A stretch of DNA of 64,000 nucleotides. Origin: JAWLHK01 sp041690355 [NCBI: bacterium]. GTDB taxonomy: Bacteria; J088; JAWLBW01. Below, one piece after another: positions 63,589 to 64,000 of the stretch. The DNA is taken from contig JAWLHK010000015.1 of NCBI GenBank assembly GCA_041690355.1, positions 1 through 64,000 of the forward strand, given 5' to 3'. The position numbers and the translations under genes were made by a program. Under the pieces are notes generated by a model that saw nothing but the letters and a program-made list of their open reading frames with translations, was not told where the DNA came from and did not search any database. Each line of letters opens with the position of its first letter. Within the stretch, counting starts at the first letter, position 1.

Positions 63589-63819
63589 GTGCAGAAAAAA
63601 CTCACGATAACAGTTGATGAGTCGGTCTACGAAGGGCTTTACCGGAAAGTGGGTCCGCGGCGAATCAGCCAATTCATTGAGGCGCTCGTCCGCCCCCATG
63701 TGCTCGGCGAAGACCTGGCGTCTGCCTATGCTGAAATGGCCGCTGACGAAGAGCGTGAGACGGTGGCCGAAGACTGGAGCGATGCCTTGATCGAGGATGT
63801 CGCCGATGAGACGCGGTGA
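63589..63819 (+). CDS. Ribbon-helix-helix antitoxin
   Basis: The product is 76 residues from a GTG start ([20 protein letters not shown]). A short strand then two helices ([16 protein letters not shown]) form a ribbon-helix-helix DNA-binding head, and the acidic tail ([20 protein letters not shown]) is the toxin-binding part. It overlaps the toxin start by 14 bp. It probably represses its own promoter just upstream. Confidence 0.82.
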   Translation: MQKKLTITVDESVYEGLYRKVGPRRISQFIEALVRPHVLGEDLASAYAEMAADEERETVAEDWSDALIEDVADETR

Positions 63820-64000
63820 GGTCTGGTGGGTTAATTTCGGTCCCTCTGTCGGCGGTGAGATTCAGAAGCAGCGGCCTGCGGTGATTGTCAGCACTGACGC
63901 AGCCAATGAACACCTGAACCGTGTACAGGTCGTTCCTCTGACGAGTAACGTTGCCCGGCTCTTTCCGAGTGAAGCTTTCGTGGAGTTAGGCGGGAAACGC
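63806..64000 (+). CDS. PemK/MazF-type endoribonuclease toxin, cut by window end
   Basis: The 65 visible residues begin [20 protein letters not shown], then [20 protein letters not shown] and [20 protein letters not shown]. This is the PemK/MazF fold start, with the RGEVWWV strand and the QRPAVIVS strand carrying the conserved Arg. MazF-type toxins cut mRNA at short sequences and are held by the antitoxin encoded just upstream. The C-terminal half lies outside the window. Confidence 0.9.
   Translation, partial: MRRGEVWWVNFGPSVGGEIQKQRPAVIVSTDAANEHLNRVQVVPLTSNVARLFPSEAFVELGGKR

Overview
The window is high-GC, densely packed chromosomal DNA of a Gram-negative bacterium. Lipoprotein signal peptides, outer-membrane barrels, YihY and BamE-like proteins, a membrane-anchored FtsY, PEGA and RCC1 surface proteins, and a D-hydroxyacyl-CoA dehydrogenase-like SDR near an acyl-CoA dehydrogenase all fit the old 'deltaproteobacterial' grade (Myxococcota, Bdellovibrionota or similar). 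That placement is inference; no 16S rRNA gene is present. The tRNA genes encode their CCA ends and several promoters are sigma70-like.

Left end (1-11,100): an accessory island of about 9 kb lies between two related direct repeats (330-575, and 9488-11072 interrupted by an IS). Its core is a five-gene minus-strand operon (8480 to 2191): metallophosphoesterase, GASH helical protein, two TRAFAC-type GTPases and a GAP1-type partner. This is a GTPase-associated conflict (defence-type) system. DUF6680 and DUF2971 genes lie beside it. A frameshifted antitoxin remnant and an N-terminally short FKBP gene sit at the left border, and an IS4-family element (9627-10954, 16-bp inverted repeats, 11-bp target duplication) interrupts the right border.

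Housekeeping and envelope region (11,190-44,400): an orphan chemoreceptor with an altered signalling tip, ftsY, a CsgG-like/DUF5683 protein followed by a DNPxDPE lipoprotein, a large non-coding repeat field (17.5-18.9 kb), a class-IV aminotransferase, an alpha/beta hydrolase, tandem YihY paralogs, a DUF502 gene, panB-panC-panD, a BamE-like lipoprotein, a lytic transglycosylase, an SDR, an outer-membrane protein, an acyl-CoA dehydrogenase behind tandem TGAATG-N6-CATTCA operators, an XRE regulator, a PEGA protein with a second DNPxDPE lipoprotein, a tRNA nucleotidyltransferase, two BON proteins, PilZ, two HAD phosphatases, an MFS transporter, a CoA-type Nudix hydrolase, tgt and a KDPG-aldolase homolog lacking the Schiff-base lysine.

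Right part (44,680-64,000): a hipBA toxin-antitoxin locus with three TATCC-N8-GGATA-type operators spaced exactly 27 bp apart, proS, purA, a HemG-like flavodoxin, an RCC1 lipoprotein, and tandem MerR-type regulators with a conserved four-cysteine tail. These regulators diverge from a complete chemotaxis operon (cheY-cheW-cheR-cheW-globin MCP-cheA-cheB). Then come a glutathionyl-hydroquinone reductase, tRNA-Lys and tRNA-Glu, an HTH/nucleotidyltransferase pair and a PemK/MazF-type toxin-antitoxin pair cut by the window end.

Several families of short interspersed repeats (hairpin repeats, an 83-bp tandem array, GTGACGA-type and GCTTGGCGCTCG-type tracts) fill the intergenic spaces and in places run into the 5' ends of genes.
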